Positions 1 to 7,874 of a stretch of DNA of 64,000 nucleotides are shown in pieces. Every line of letters starts with the position of its first letter. The first letter of the stretch is position 1. The notes beneath the pieces were generated by a model. It saw nothing but the letters and a program-made list of their open reading frames with translations. It ran no database searches and had not been told where the DNA came from. Source of the stretch: a virus; the IMG/VR virus record IMGVR_UViG_3300037725_000018, positions 1-64,000 of that record, one strand, 5' to 3'. Position numbers and translations under genes: made by a program.

Positions 1-61
1 GTTTGTGTGTATTTGAAGAAGCATTTCTTGGTTAACTCAATAACCAGCTTGCCTGTAACAA

Positions 62-328
62 TTACTGCTCGTTTTCTGTAACTTCTCCAGTTTTAATGTC
101 TATTGAAACGTCACCATACTTTTTCATCAAGCTTTTTCGAAGGTCGTTTTCTTTTTCTTCGACCTCTTCTATGTCTTGGACGATCTCTTCTTTTTTTGCC
201 TTTAGGTCAACAATTTCTTCTTGAAGAGAATTAACTTGAAGCGTAATCCATCCAAGCTTGTAGATAAGCTCTTCTTGACTTGATTTTAAGTTTTGCAAAC
301 TGTTCAATTCGGATTTATCTAGCTTCAT
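62..328 (-). CDS. small coiled-coil phage protein
   Basis: An 88-residue acidic protein. Residues about 5-70 form heptad-like Leu/Ile/Glu/Lys repeats typical of a long coiled coil, followed by a short tail with YGD and IDIKTGE. Small coiled-coil proteins ending in a YG-D...I...TGE pattern recur in myoviruses, but no function is known to me. It is the last gene of the sheath cluster and has its own late-promoter-like motif about 25 nt upstream of the ATG, so it is probably expressed late. The gene is certain; the function is unknown. Confidence 0.75.
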   Translation of the reverse strand: MKLDKSELNSLQNLKSSQEELIYKLGWITLQVNSLQEEIVDLKAKKEEIVQDIEEVEEKENDLRKSLMKKYGDVSIDIKTGEVTENEQ

Positions 329-343
329 AGTATTTTTGTGTTG

Positions 344-362
344 TTTTCACTTTATATATAGG
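344..362 (-). promoter_or_regulatory. late-promoter-like motif
   Basis: The minus strand reads CCTATATATAAAGTGAAAAC about 25 nt upstream of the ATG at 328. It matches the TATATATAA-AGTGAA pattern repeated before other late genes in the window and resembles the T4 late promoter core TATAAATA. Confidence 0.55.
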
Positions 363-387
363 ATAAAACAATGCGAGTTTTCATATC

Positions 388-2514
388 TTATACAAATACA
401 TCCACTTCTCGAACCAAATCAAAGTTTACGTCAATAAACTCATTGGTTCCGGTAAATTGAAGCTGACCTGCTACCGATATTCGGTTCTGGTCGGGTTGTG
501 GAGTCAAGTCGAACGTGTAGTTCTCTAAAAGGCCGTTATTTTGAAAGCCCGAAAGCGTGTTTTCAATAAAGTCTCGGTATTCGGAAGTTAAGTCTTCATT
601 GATGTTTTCAAAAAGAAGTTCTCTTCCTCTTTGAGAAACCTCGTTTTTAATTTTGTTTAGCCCCCTACGGACCTTTAACTTCGTTTTCGGCCCGTCTCCA
701 GAGAGAAGCGTTCGGTTTCCTTGAAGAACAATCCCAAGTCTATTATCAGAAACGAAATTAATCCCGTTTTGAAGAAACTGTTCTTCTTCGTTTCTATAGT
801 AGTTCCGCTCTAAGTCCTCGACGGTAAGGTTTGTAGAGTCTCCTGCGGGAGCAGTTGAAATGCCAACAGAGTTGTCGTGTTTTGAATATCCGGCGGGAAC
901 AAAGTTTGAGATTGGATATGTTTTGCCTTCTACATTAGCCCATCCGTGATAAACGCTTGCGTAGCTGGATACAAGAGTTTCTTTTGGGTCCTCTAGAGAA
1001 GAGAAGTCTTCAATCGGAGGCAGATACCCGGCAACAAAGAGAACGGTTCCTGTGTCCCGTGCAAACGCCTCTGCGCTATTGCAAAGGTTTGTATGCACAT
1101 CAAGTAGGCAATCCGGAATCACAACAAGTTCAACGTCAAGTGTAAAGTCTTGATTTAAAATTTCAAAAGCCGTTTCAAACGTTGAAAGCTCGGTTATTCC
1201 ATACAGGTTATTCGAAGTAGCATCAATTCCGGTCTTTTTTTCATCTTCTAAGATTTGACCGTCGTAGCCTCCTTGAAACGCCACGGTAAACTTTTCTTCA
1301 ACAACGTCTGTGGCGTCTTCTAAATTAAAGTCAGGTGAAGACAAAGCCCCGTTGGGAATGGGTTTCAAGTATTGAATGTTGTCTTTTACATTTGCGTCAA
1401 ACCCAAGAAAAAGATCGTCTCTTTCACTTAACGGAAAATCGACGTAATCAGATATGTCTCCTAGGCTTTGAGTGGTTCTGTAAACCGGGTCTGGAAGGCT
1501 TTGGCTTGGCGCATATGGGGTTTTGTACCCTTCAAAACCCTTTGGCACTACTCCGGAAGGAAACGCCGTTTGTGCAACCTCTACAGACACGTAGTTAGAG
1601 CGCCCTTCGTATCTTCCGGTTGTTGCTATTCTACCATCACTAAAGAAGCTGTATTTGTCCCCGATTTCCTCGGCTATATAGTTCTCTGAATCTTCACCAT
1701 CATTTAAACTTAAAAGCTCAAATCTCTCTAAGACGGTGGGGTTGAAATCGCTATCTTCAAAATCCCGGACTTCAACGGTGAAGGTGCCTTCCTGCTCGTT
1801 GATTTCGCTAATAGACACCTTCACCCGCTTGTTTTCATCAGTTCCTTCACTGTTTAAAACGAACCGAAAAAGGCGTTCTCTTTGAAAATTTTCATTGAAA
1901 TCTCCAGACGTGATCCACGGAGTTTTAGGTCTACTTGGAGAAAGAGAGGAAAGGTCCAACCCTTTTCTAAAACTTGCGTCAACGGGCTCGTCTACGTCAA
2001 GGTCTTCAAGCTTTTCCGGAAAGAAAAGGTAAAGCTCAAAGTCTTCAATATCTTCTCTTTCTACATATCCTTCAAGTTGGTCATTTAAGCTCAAATCCAC
2101 TTCCTCAAAAACTGTGCCGGGTGGGTCTGACTCAATGGTAAGTGTAAAGTTTGTAACGTCTCCAGACGCTTCGACCGTTCGGCTGTCAACGCCACCCCTA
2201 TATATCCAAACTAAAAGCGCGTCTCCAGACGAGTCAGTAAGTTCAATCGTGTCGGGGGTTTCACTTTTCGAGTCCATGACCCGTTGAATTCGGGGAACGC
2301 CCCCGGCTTTGATTTGTTTTTCTGCCGCTTTTACAACTGGACTTTCAGTTCCATAAATCCGGTGAAGCTGTTCAACAGTTCCAACCGGGGTCTTTACAAA
2401 GGCAGGACCTCTTTCGGTGCCCCCAACAAAGAGGCTTCTTGTTTCGTCAGTTACTACCTGCTCTTCTTCAACAATTTCACCTTCAACCGATACGTCTGGA
2501 AAATTGACTTTCAT
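388..2514 (-). CDS. contractile tail sheath protein (T4 gp18-like)
   Basis: This 708-residue protein should polymerise around the tail tube and contract during injection. The N-terminal region has the sheath-type stretch FVGGTERGPAF (about residues 29-39) followed by TPVGTVEQ and IYG, as in gp18-family proteins. The C-terminal third carries the conserved subtilisin-like sheath domain pattern, ending in a beta-rich segment with FIDVNFDLVREVDVF. Length is close to T4 gp18 (about 660). It starts 4 nt after the stop of the gp15-like gene, so the two are probably co-translated. No Shine-Dalgarno is visible. The family call is from pattern recognition and is strong. Confidence 0.9.
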   Translation of the reverse strand: MKVNFPDVSVEGEIVEEEQVVTDETRSLFVGGTERGPAFVKTPVGTVEQLHRIYGTESPVVKAAEKQIKAGGVPRIQRVMDSKSETPDTIELTDSSGDALLVWIYRGGVDSRTVEASGDVTNFTLTIESDPPGTVFEEVDLSLNDQLEGYVEREDIEDFELYLFFPEKLEDLDVDEPVDASFRKGLDLSSLSPSRPKTPWITSGDFNENFQRERLFRFVLNSEGTDENKRVKVSISEINEQEGTFTVEVRDFEDSDFNPTVLERFELLSLNDGEDSENYIAEEIGDKYSFFSDGRIATTGRYEGRSNYVSVEVAQTAFPSGVVPKGFEGYKTPYAPSQSLPDPVYRTTQSLGDISDYVDFPLSERDDLFLGFDANVKDNIQYLKPIPNGALSSPDFNLEDATDVVEEKFTVAFQGGYDGQILEDEKKTGIDATSNNLYGITELSTFETAFEILNQDFTLDVELVVIPDCLLDVHTNLCNSAEAFARDTGTVLFVAGYLPPIEDFSSLEDPKETLVSSYASVYHGWANVEGKTYPISNFVPAGYSKHDNSVGISTAPAGDSTNLTVEDLERNYYRNEEEQFLQNGINFVSDNRLGIVLQGNRTLLSGDGPKTKLKVRRGLNKIKNEVSQRGRELLFENINEDLTSEYRDFIENTLSGFQNNGLLENYTFDLTPQPDQNRISVAGQLQFTGTNEFIDVNFDLVREVDVFV

Positions 2515-2517
2515 TTT

Positions 2518-3444
2518 CTAGCTTCTTCGTGAATTCGAGTTTATGCGATCTTTCATTTGATCGGGAGTTAACGTAGACTCGTTAAACGTCACTTTTGCTA
2601 CGCTGTGTAGCTTCTTCGTTGTAGCTTCATAGGTCATGTCTTCAGGAATGATGTATCCGTTAACCTCTGCGCTGAAGTTTGCCGTAACGTATCTACTATC
2701 GTCTTGGGTGTTTTCCGTCTCCGGGTTAATACTGTCTACAGACGTGTAAAACATATAGTCTTCGGGGTCGCCCCAATACTCTTGGCTGTAGTACGAAATT
2801 CGCTCGATAAGTTTGTTCATCTGTTGGATCTGCTCTGTAAACAGCCGTATGTTATAAGAAACTTGAAGATACTTTGGAACTTGAATCACGTACTTCGTTT
2901 CAACCGGGTCTCTGTCTTGAAGAGCATCAAAATTGTCAAATCTGTTTTGTGAAGAACGTGTACGTACTCCAGAATACACTCCCGGTTTCGGGGTCATGTT
3001 AAGACGAGTGTTTTGACCATCTAAGTTAGACCATCTTTGAACGCTACTTCTGTCTACGATAATAAGGGGGTAGATAACCCGATCTTGAAGACTTGTTAAG
3101 TTTTCTTCTTGGGCTTGCTTTTGTGCCCATGCCCAATCTTCAGGGGAATCCCAAATAACCGGGACCCGTTTCATTTCTCCGTTCTGTTTAACTTCAAAGT
3201 TGAACCTTTCTTTAAGCTGGAACATAATGTTCCGGTCAATGTCTTCAAGGCCAACTGTTAGATTTTCTACGTTATCGGTATCTCTTCTCTTTTCAAACGC
3301 TCGGTTTGAAGGGTCGGTGCTAACTCTTTCTTCCTTTTTGGACTTGTCTAACTGTTCTTGAAGTCTGTCTTTCTTGGACTTGTTGATATAGTTAATTTCA
3401 ACTTCGTGATCCCCACCTAAGTTGTCCGGTACATTTTTTGCCAT
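2518..3444 (-). CDS. tail sheath terminator / completion protein (T4 gp15-like)
   Basis: A 308-residue protein. The order of elements matches T4 gp15: a KRVPVIW strand, then a run of I-Y-P-L-I-I-V-D, then a central YVIQVPKYLQVSYNIRLFTE segment followed by QMN and ISYYSQEYWG, and a C-terminal R-x-V-T-A-N-F-S-A-E-V-N-G-Y-I-I-P-E motif like gp15's EVNGWMYPP. gp15 caps the tail and links it to the neck. Its position directly upstream of the sheath gene supports this. The first 80 residues are charged and not alignable by eye. Alternative: another neck or tail-tip protein. Confidence 0.7.
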   Translation of the reverse strand: MAKNVPDNLGGDHEVEINYINKSKKDRLQEQLDKSKKEERVSTDPSNRAFEKRRDTDNVENLTVGLEDIDRNIMFQLKERFNFEVKQNGEMKRVPVIWDSPEDWAWAQKQAQEENLTSLQDRVIYPLIIVDRSSVQRWSNLDGQNTRLNMTPKPGVYSGVRTRSSQNRFDNFDALQDRDPVETKYVIQVPKYLQVSYNIRLFTEQIQQMNKLIERISYYSQEYWGDPEDYMFYTSVDSINPETENTQDDSRYVTANFSAEVNGYIIPEDMTYEATTKKLHSVAKVTFNESTLTPDQMKDRINSNSRRS

Positions 3445-3463
3445 TGATTAAAAAACGCTTTCT

Positions 3464-4198
3464 CTATTCATACGTACTTAAAAACCTTTTTGGAATGTCG
3501 TTGTGAATAACCCGCGTTTCCGGCCAAACGTCTCTTGCTCTTGGCTCTAACCCATAATAGTTAAATCCATGCAAATTCAACTTGTGTGCGATATAGCTTT
3601 GGGCGTCGTATCTCATGTATTGAGGCTCTTTTTGGACCATCGGGGTGTATCCATCTTTTTTCATAGCTTCAACGTCAATTACTAAGATTGCATCCCCGTA
3701 ACTACCGTTAAGAAGCCGATCCGGGGTCGTCACGGTAAACACCGCATTTCCGATGGACCTATTTTTTAGACCTCTTGTTTGGTTTGTAGCGTTTAAACCT
3801 TCATCTAAAATCTTATCTACATACTTCGGTTGAGTAGCATGGAAAAGTTCATACTCGGTTCTTCCGACGTTTTCCCAAAAACGTCTGTTGTAGATTTCCT
3901 TCCAGTCTACTTCGGTTTCTTCGTAAATTTCACCCAAACTGTACATGTCGCGCATAAACCAGTCTTCAATCCCACTCACTTCGGGGTATGAAGAATCCGG
4001 GGCGGTTATGATTTTATCCTCTTCAGGAAGAACGACGAACTTGTGTCCATTTAAAGTTTCTTCGGTGTAATCTACGCCTTCTTCATCTAAAACACTTAAA
4101 GCTTCCCGGTAATCAAGATCCCAAAAAATGTCTTCAAGTTCAGCGTCAGACATTCCATTGGACCTTGCCTCACGAAGTAAATCATTAAATCGAATCAT
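3464..4198 (-). CDS. leader-bearing ADP-ribosyltransferase-like internal protein (Alt analogue?)
   Basis: A 244-residue protein. The first 11 residues, MIRFNDLLREA, resemble the capsid targeting leader of T4 internal proteins and contain an L-R-E/A prohead-protease-type site. Residues about 117-180 read YELFHATQP, then EGLNAT, NAVFTVTTPDRL, and GDAILVIDVEAM. That is the order of the H-x-T, G-L, hydrophobic-F-T and G-D...V-x-D elements of the ADP-ribosyltransferase/RNA 2'-phosphotransferase (H-Y-E-like) fold. T4 Alt is a packaged, injected ADP-ribosyltransferase that modifies host RNA polymerase, so leader plus ART fold suggests a functional analogue. The fold call is inference; it could be another small ART-like domain without activity. 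Confidence 0.55.
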   Translation of the reverse strand: MIRFNDLLREARSNGMSDAELEDIFWDLDYREALSVLDEEGVDYTEETLNGHKFVVLPEEDKIITAPDSSYPEVSGIEDWFMRDMYSLGEIYEETEVDWKEIYNRRFWENVGRTEYELFHATQPKYVDKILDEGLNATNQTRGLKNRSIGNAVFTVTTPDRLLNGSYGDAILVIDVEAMKKDGYTPMVQKEPQYMRYDAQSYIAHKLNLHGFNYYGLEPRARDVWPETRVIHNDIPKRFLSTYE

Positions 4199-4201
4199 AG
4201 T

Positions 4202-4300
4202 TCAAAGTTCAAATACTTGCTTTATTTTAGGTGGACGATTTGACTGGTTTTTACGGATTCTTTTGATAGCTTTTGAGATCCGTTTTTCGTTTTCAGTCAT
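4202..4300 (-). CDS. 32-residue basic micropeptide
   Basis: A short frame from ATG at 4300 to TGA at 4202 encodes 32 residues, strongly basic (KRISKAIKRIRKN). It fills the gap between two leader-bearing genes: its ATG is 4 nt past the stop region of the gene upstream, and its stop lies 3 nt before the next ATG. The spacing fits the operon, but the frame is short enough to be chance. The I-x-K-A-I-K-R-I-R-K helix resembles the basic half of the leader found in its neighbours. Confidence 0.4.
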   Translation of the reverse strand: MTENEKRISKAIKRIRKNQSNRPPKIKQVFEL

Positions 4301-4303
4301 AAC

Positions 4304-5053
4304 TTAAATGAAGTTTGGGTTATTTCGGACTCTAGCAACTTTCGAACGCCTACGTTTTTTGTATTCTTTTTCAGCGTCTTCACGGAGATCGTCCGGGTCG
4401 CTCATGTTTTCAACAACGTCTCCGGTTTCGTGTTCGGCATGAATCGCTCGGTTGATAAGATTGATTTTTTCTTTCTGTGGAAGCCTTCGTATGTTCTTTA
4501 AGTCTTTGTAAATTTCATATATGTCTTTGTGAACACCGTCTCCGAAAATTTGTTGAAGACGATCTACGTGTTCTTTCATCGCTTCAATCCAAACGTCTTC
4601 TTCTGTTGGGAAGGAGTACGGGTCGTCGGGGTCCATTTCATATTTGTCTGCCACCCGGTTATATATATCGGACCTTGAAACGTGATATCCCCATATCCGG
4701 TTATCAAGCTCTAACCTTTGTGGAATGGCTCTCCACTCTTCAAACGGGAGCTGGTAAACATCAATATTCATGCTTCTTAGACCCATTCCGATTCGTTCCA
4801 TATAGTCAGCATATGCTTCCCAACCTAAAAATCCGTGCTCCACGGACTTCCGGCGAAATGCTGGTTTAAGGATTTCAGCAATCCGTTCCCAATCGTAAGT
4901 GTCCCAATTGCCTGACATAGAACGGTAAAAATATTCCCGGACCATACCGTTTAAGTCGTCACGAAATATTCTTGAAGGGTCTTCTTTCTCCTGAAGGAGA
5001 AGGCTTACCTCTTCTCGAATTATTCTTCTAAGTCTTTGTTCGGAATTCATCAT
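4304..5053 (-). CDS. leader-bearing late protein, unknown function
   Basis: A 249-residue protein starting with MMNSEQRLRRIIREEVSLL, the clearest form of the basic leader shared by many late proteins here, with an I-R-E/E site. The remainder is rich in Trp, Tyr, Arg and acidic residues (WDTYDWERIAEIL, GYHVSRSDIYNRVADKYEM) and ends in a basic tail KKRRRSKVARVRNN. I recognise no domain. It lies between two other leader proteins and upstream of the ADP-ribosyltransferase-like gene. Inferred: a packaged internal protein. Confidence 0.7.
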   Translation of the reverse strand: MMNSEQRLRRIIREEVSLLLQEKEDPSRIFRDDLNGMVREYFYRSMSGNWDTYDWERIAEILKPAFRRKSVEHGFLGWEAYADYMERIGMGLRSMNIDVYQLPFEEWRAIPQRLELDNRIWGYHVSRSDIYNRVADKYEMDPDDPYSFPTEEDVWIEAMKEHVDRLQQIFGDGVHKDIYEIYKDLKNIRRLPQKEKINLINRAIHAEHETGDVVENMSDPDDLREDAEKEYKKRRRSKVARVRNNPNFI

Positions 5054-5065
5054 CTAACTAAATTT

Positions 5066-5596
5066 TTATCTCTGTTGAGGAGTAACCGTATAACCTACAG
5101 GATCTCGCTCTACACTTGCGTTAGGAAAGCGATTTTTTATGAATTTAAGATAAAGACGTTCTCTTTGCTCGCTCCCACCACTAGAAGAAAGGCCACCACT
5201 CTTAAATGAACCTGCAAATGTGTATTTGTTATATTTTTCAGGAAAAATGCCCCGTTTTTTCATAGAGCCATGAAACTCTTCAACAATATTCATTACCGTT
5301 GCCATGACTTTGAAGATTTCGTTTTCGTTTGTTACCGTAGAAAAACTTCCATCAACAGAAAAGCTAACGTCTAAACTAGATTCGTCTTCACCATACTTTT
5401 CAATGGTGACTTGGTAGGCATTTTCGGGTGTAGAGAACTCGTATTTAAAGTATATCGGGTCAAGCCTAGACAGTATGTTTCTGTAGTTGAAGCCAGACCG
5501 GGTTTCACCAAGTTCATGAATTACTTGACGAATATACTCCCGAATGATGGATTCTTCTTTGGATTTAGTATTAAGCGATTTTTTCTTGCGTTTCAT
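5066..5596 (-). CDS. leader-bearing late protein, unknown function
   Basis: A 176-residue protein. The N-terminus is very basic (MKRKKKSLNTKSKEE) followed by SIIREYIRQVIHELGE, a variant of the shared leader shifted about 15 residues inward, with I-R-E and I-H-E protease-type sites. The centre looks like an alpha/beta domain (FEFSTPENAYQVTIEKYG, SLDVSFSVDGS) and the end is basic. The same beta pattern (V-T-I/V-E-Y-F/K, then ISFS/VSFS) occurs in the leader protein at 31908-32309, so the two may be distant paralogues. The start codon overlaps the stop of the neck gene upstream. Confidence 0.65.
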   Translation of the reverse strand: MKRKKKSLNTKSKEESIIREYIRQVIHELGETRSGFNYRNILSRLDPIYFKYEFSTPENAYQVTIEKYGEDESSLDVSFSVDGSFSTVTNENEIFKVMATVMNIVEEFHGSMKKRGIFPEKYNKYTFAGSFKSGGLSSSGGSEQRERLYLKFIKNRFPNASVERDPVGYTVTPQQR

Positions 5597-6111
5597 TATC
5601 CTTCGTCGGGATCAATGACGTTGATTTTTGAAATTCTTGTCTGTTCAGTTCGCACCGTAACTGCGTGTCGAAGGTTAAACTTGTCACCAACAAGCGTGTT
5701 GTCAACCACTTCTTTTACCTCAAAGTAAAGATTTGACCATTGAATAACGTCTCCTTCTTCCGGGTAAATGTCAAACTTTTTCAAAACTTCACGTTGAATA
5801 CCAAACTGCATCGATTGTTTCTTCGTCGGACCTCCGGTGTTTTGCCTATCTGTTTGCTGATCTTCGGGGGTAATAAGCACTTTGATTTGAAAAGGAGGGC
5901 GGTACACTTCTCCTTCGGGGCTTTCCCCGTACAGATTTGTGACCGTCTCTTGTGGAAGGATTTTGTAGTAGATGATCGGAATGTCAATGATCTCGTCTAC
6001 ATATTCCTCATTAACGCCTTGAATAAAGGCCCAATCATTCCCCCCCACAAAAAACTGCTGCTGGTCGGGTTGATCTCTTCCGTAATCGTCGTTATTGTCA
6101 AGTTCTGCCAA
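5596..6111 (-). CDS. neck / head-closure protein (T4 gp14-like candidate)
   Basis: A 171-residue protein. After an acidic start it shows EEYVDEIIDIPIIYYKI, then NLYGES, PPFQIKVLI, and PEEGDVIQWSNLYFEVKEV. The D-I-I-D-x-P-I-I-Y-Y-K-I plus N-L-Y-G-E-S plus G-D-V-I...Y-F-E-V combination is the pattern I associate with neck/head-closure proteins of T4-like marine phages (gp14 class or SPP1-type stopper). It is the first gene after a late-promoter-like motif and precedes two leader proteins and the gp15-like gene. The exact T4 equivalent is uncertain. Confidence 0.6.
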   Translation of the reverse strand: MAELDNNDDYGRDQPDQQQFFVGGNDWAFIQGVNEEYVDEIIDIPIIYYKILPQETVTNLYGESPEGEVYRPPFQIKVLITPEDQQTDRQNTGGPTKKQSMQFGIQREVLKKFDIYPEEGDVIQWSNLYFEVKEVVDNTLVGDKFNLRHAVTVRTEQTRISKINVIDPDEG

Positions 6112-6130
6112 TCTTCACACAAAGTTTAAA

Positions 6131-6150
6131 TGGTTCACACTATATATAGA
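6131..6150 (-). promoter_or_regulatory. late-promoter-like motif (divergent region)
   Basis: The minus strand reads TCTATATATAGTGTGAACCA about 30 nt before the ATG at 6111, matching the TATATATA-GTGAAC pattern. The core is near-palindromic, so the same site could also serve the divergent plus-strand gene at 6188. Confidence 0.55.
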
Positions 6151-6187
6151 ACAGAATTAAACGAAAAGGTTTTATTGTAAGCTAAAC

Positions 6188-6961
6188 GTGGTTACTCCTA
6201 ATCTAAACAACCCACATTTGAACGTAAACGTCAAGCTCGCGGAGTTTGTTCTTCGGAACAACCTTTCCCGCGAGTTTTTGCTGTTTATGCACCTCAAGTC
6301 TCTTTGTGACGGTTATATTTCGATTACAAGCCGCGAAAGAGAATACTTGAAGGGGAAGATGAGGTGGACGTGTAACCGCTCTCTAAAGCGGAATCTAAGC
6401 CGCTTAGAGGACCTAGACTGGATTTATTACAGCGAAAGATGCTCGGCGTGGAAAATCAACGGATGGAAACACCTGTTGAACAAGTACAATATCACGTCGA
6501 GCACCGTTCGTCAACTCGCTGTAAAAAATATAGAAAACGTTAAGGAAGCAAAAGCCCACCTATTCTCGATGGTGGTTGCCAAAAGAGCAAACCAAAGGAA
6601 ATGGTACGTTCGCAAAACGAGTCGAGCGCATAAAGGCCACTCCTTCGATTTGCTTGAAGGTGAAAGCTTTTCTCCCTTAACGCTTTCGGTATCCTTTCTA
6701 GCCGAAGTTCTTGATTCGTGCAAAAGCGAAATTCATCGAATGAAGAAGCTGGCCGAAAGGTTCTGTCGAATCTCATTTATAAGTAGAAGGCATGACACAA
6801 GCGTTTCACTTTCGGGTCTAAAAGACCTAAAGAAAACGTTTCCCGATTATGCCCACCGAATGAGATGTGACATAGAAAACGACCGGGTGCTAATCCAGCT
6901 TACCGATACGATAAAACACAACATCAAGTTCAAAAAGAGCAGACAAGCTTACGCTTCCTAA
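6188..6961 (+). CDS. putative winged-helix DNA-binding protein
   Basis: 257 residues, starting at GTG. Residues about 30-90 (FLLFMHLKSL, ISITSREREYLKGKMRW, NRSLKRNLSRLEDLDWI) look like a helix-turn-helix: helix, turn with small residues, recognition helix, then the wing-like W-I-Y-Y-S-E-R. The protein is basic overall. Similar LKSL...L...L..LGW patterns occur in uncharacterised Bacteroidota proteins on plasmids and phages. It is the only plus-strand gene inside the left late block and shares a divergent promoter region with the neck gene, which suggests a recently inserted gene or a regulator. No nuclease motif is seen. Confidence 0.5.
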   Translation: MVTPNLNNPHLNVNVKLAEFVLRNNLSREFLLFMHLKSLCDGYISITSREREYLKGKMRWTCNRSLKRNLSRLEDLDWIYYSERCSAWKINGWKHLLNKYNITSSTVRQLAVKNIENVKEAKAHLFSMVVAKRANQRKWYVRKTSRAHKGHSFDLLEGESFSPLTLSVSFLAEVLDSCKSEIHRMKKLAERFCRISFISRRHDTSVSLSGLKDLKKTFPDYAHRMRCDIENDRVLIQLTDTIKHNIKFKKSRQAYAS

Positions 6962-7097
6962 GTAGGTGTTAAAATGAGCGTGTTTAAAGCGTCTTGCGTG
7001 TATATGACAAGCTTGGAACGATAATAACGAGTTCACTACACACTCGCTACACGTTACACACGGGGCACGCAAAACGGGGAAACTCAAAGCGAAAAGG

Positions 7098-7874
7098 TCA
7101 AGAAAGCTTTGGTTGAACGTAACTTTCCCAATACCCGTATAGCCTGTTAATCAACCGCTTTTCCTGCCGTTTTGACACCGCACGAAGAAGTTGATCGGGC
7201 AAAAACTCCCCGAACACCCAGTCTTTGAACTTCCGGAAGTCCCCATTCCAGTTTCTTTTGTTTAAAGAGTTAAGGAGGCTAGGTTCACCGACAAGTTCTT
7301 GAACCTGTGCAACTGCCGATTGAAAGTAAGCGTTCACTTCCAAAGGGTCGGAAAAGTATGTTCTCCACTCTTCGCTTGAAATCTCTTTTGAGTCATACGT
7401 TGCAATTTGGTCAAGCCCAAGGTCAGTTCTTTTATCGTCTAAGTAGTGGATGTATTCGTGAATAACAAGATCAAACACATTTCTTAGGTTTTGAGAAATT
7501 TCACGTCTTATTTCTTTTTCATCCTTTTTATGCGGGTTGTCTTCAAGAATATACAACACAATGGCAGGGCCACCTTTAAGCTCGTTTGTATACATTCCAT
7601 CTGTTCGAGACTGGCTTTTTTCACCAAACACGATTCGAAGCGGATTTTTAGCTTCCTTTTCGTATTCTGTAAACCAATCGATCCGGACATACGGGCTGTT
7701 GTATCTCCCGATGTATTGGATCATCCCACCACTTTTTATGTACTCTAAGAGGCTTTCAAACACGTCAACGGCTTGTTTTCGCATTAGCTTATCCGTTTCC
7801 GCGTCTTCGGTTAAGCGGTAAGATACTCTGTGTTCAACTCTTTCGATAAGGTCTTTTTTACCCACCATAGCCAA
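7098..7874 (-). CDS. HExxH zinc metalloprotease-like protein
   Basis: 258 residues. Residues 138-147 read I-H-E-Y-I-H-Y-L-D-D, a full HExxH zinc site (H139, E140, H143). A Glu at about 179 (S-D-P-L-E-V-N-A-Y-F) is placed as a third ligand in a following helix, as in gluzincin-like phage peptidases. The protein starts MAMVGKKDL and overlaps the end of the upstream neck-type gene by 17 nt. A metalloprotease inside the neck/tail operon could process virion or host envelope proteins; that role is inferred. The ligand spacing should be checked against a structure. Confidence 0.6.
   Translation of the reverse strand: MAMVGKKDLIERVEHRVSYRLTEDAETDKLMRKQAVDVFESLLEYIKSGGMIQYIGRYNSPYVRIDWFTEYEKEAKNPLRIVFGEKSQSRTDGMYTNELKGGPAIVLYILEDNPHKKDEKEIRREISQNLRNVFDLVIHEYIHYLDDKRTDLGLDQIATYDSKEISSEEWRTYFSDPLEVNAYFQSAVAQVQELVGEPSLLNSLNKRNWNGDFRKFKDWVFGEFLPDQLLRAVSKRQEKRLINRLYGYWESYVQPKLS

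Noticed and set aside
1-61. ATG on the minus strand at 24 opening a frame that runs off the window
   Set aside because: Too short to judge; it may be the start of the next gene but nothing supports it.
6962-7097. Possible terminator between convergent genes
   Set aside because: No stem with adequate pairing and T-run is visible in these 136 nt.
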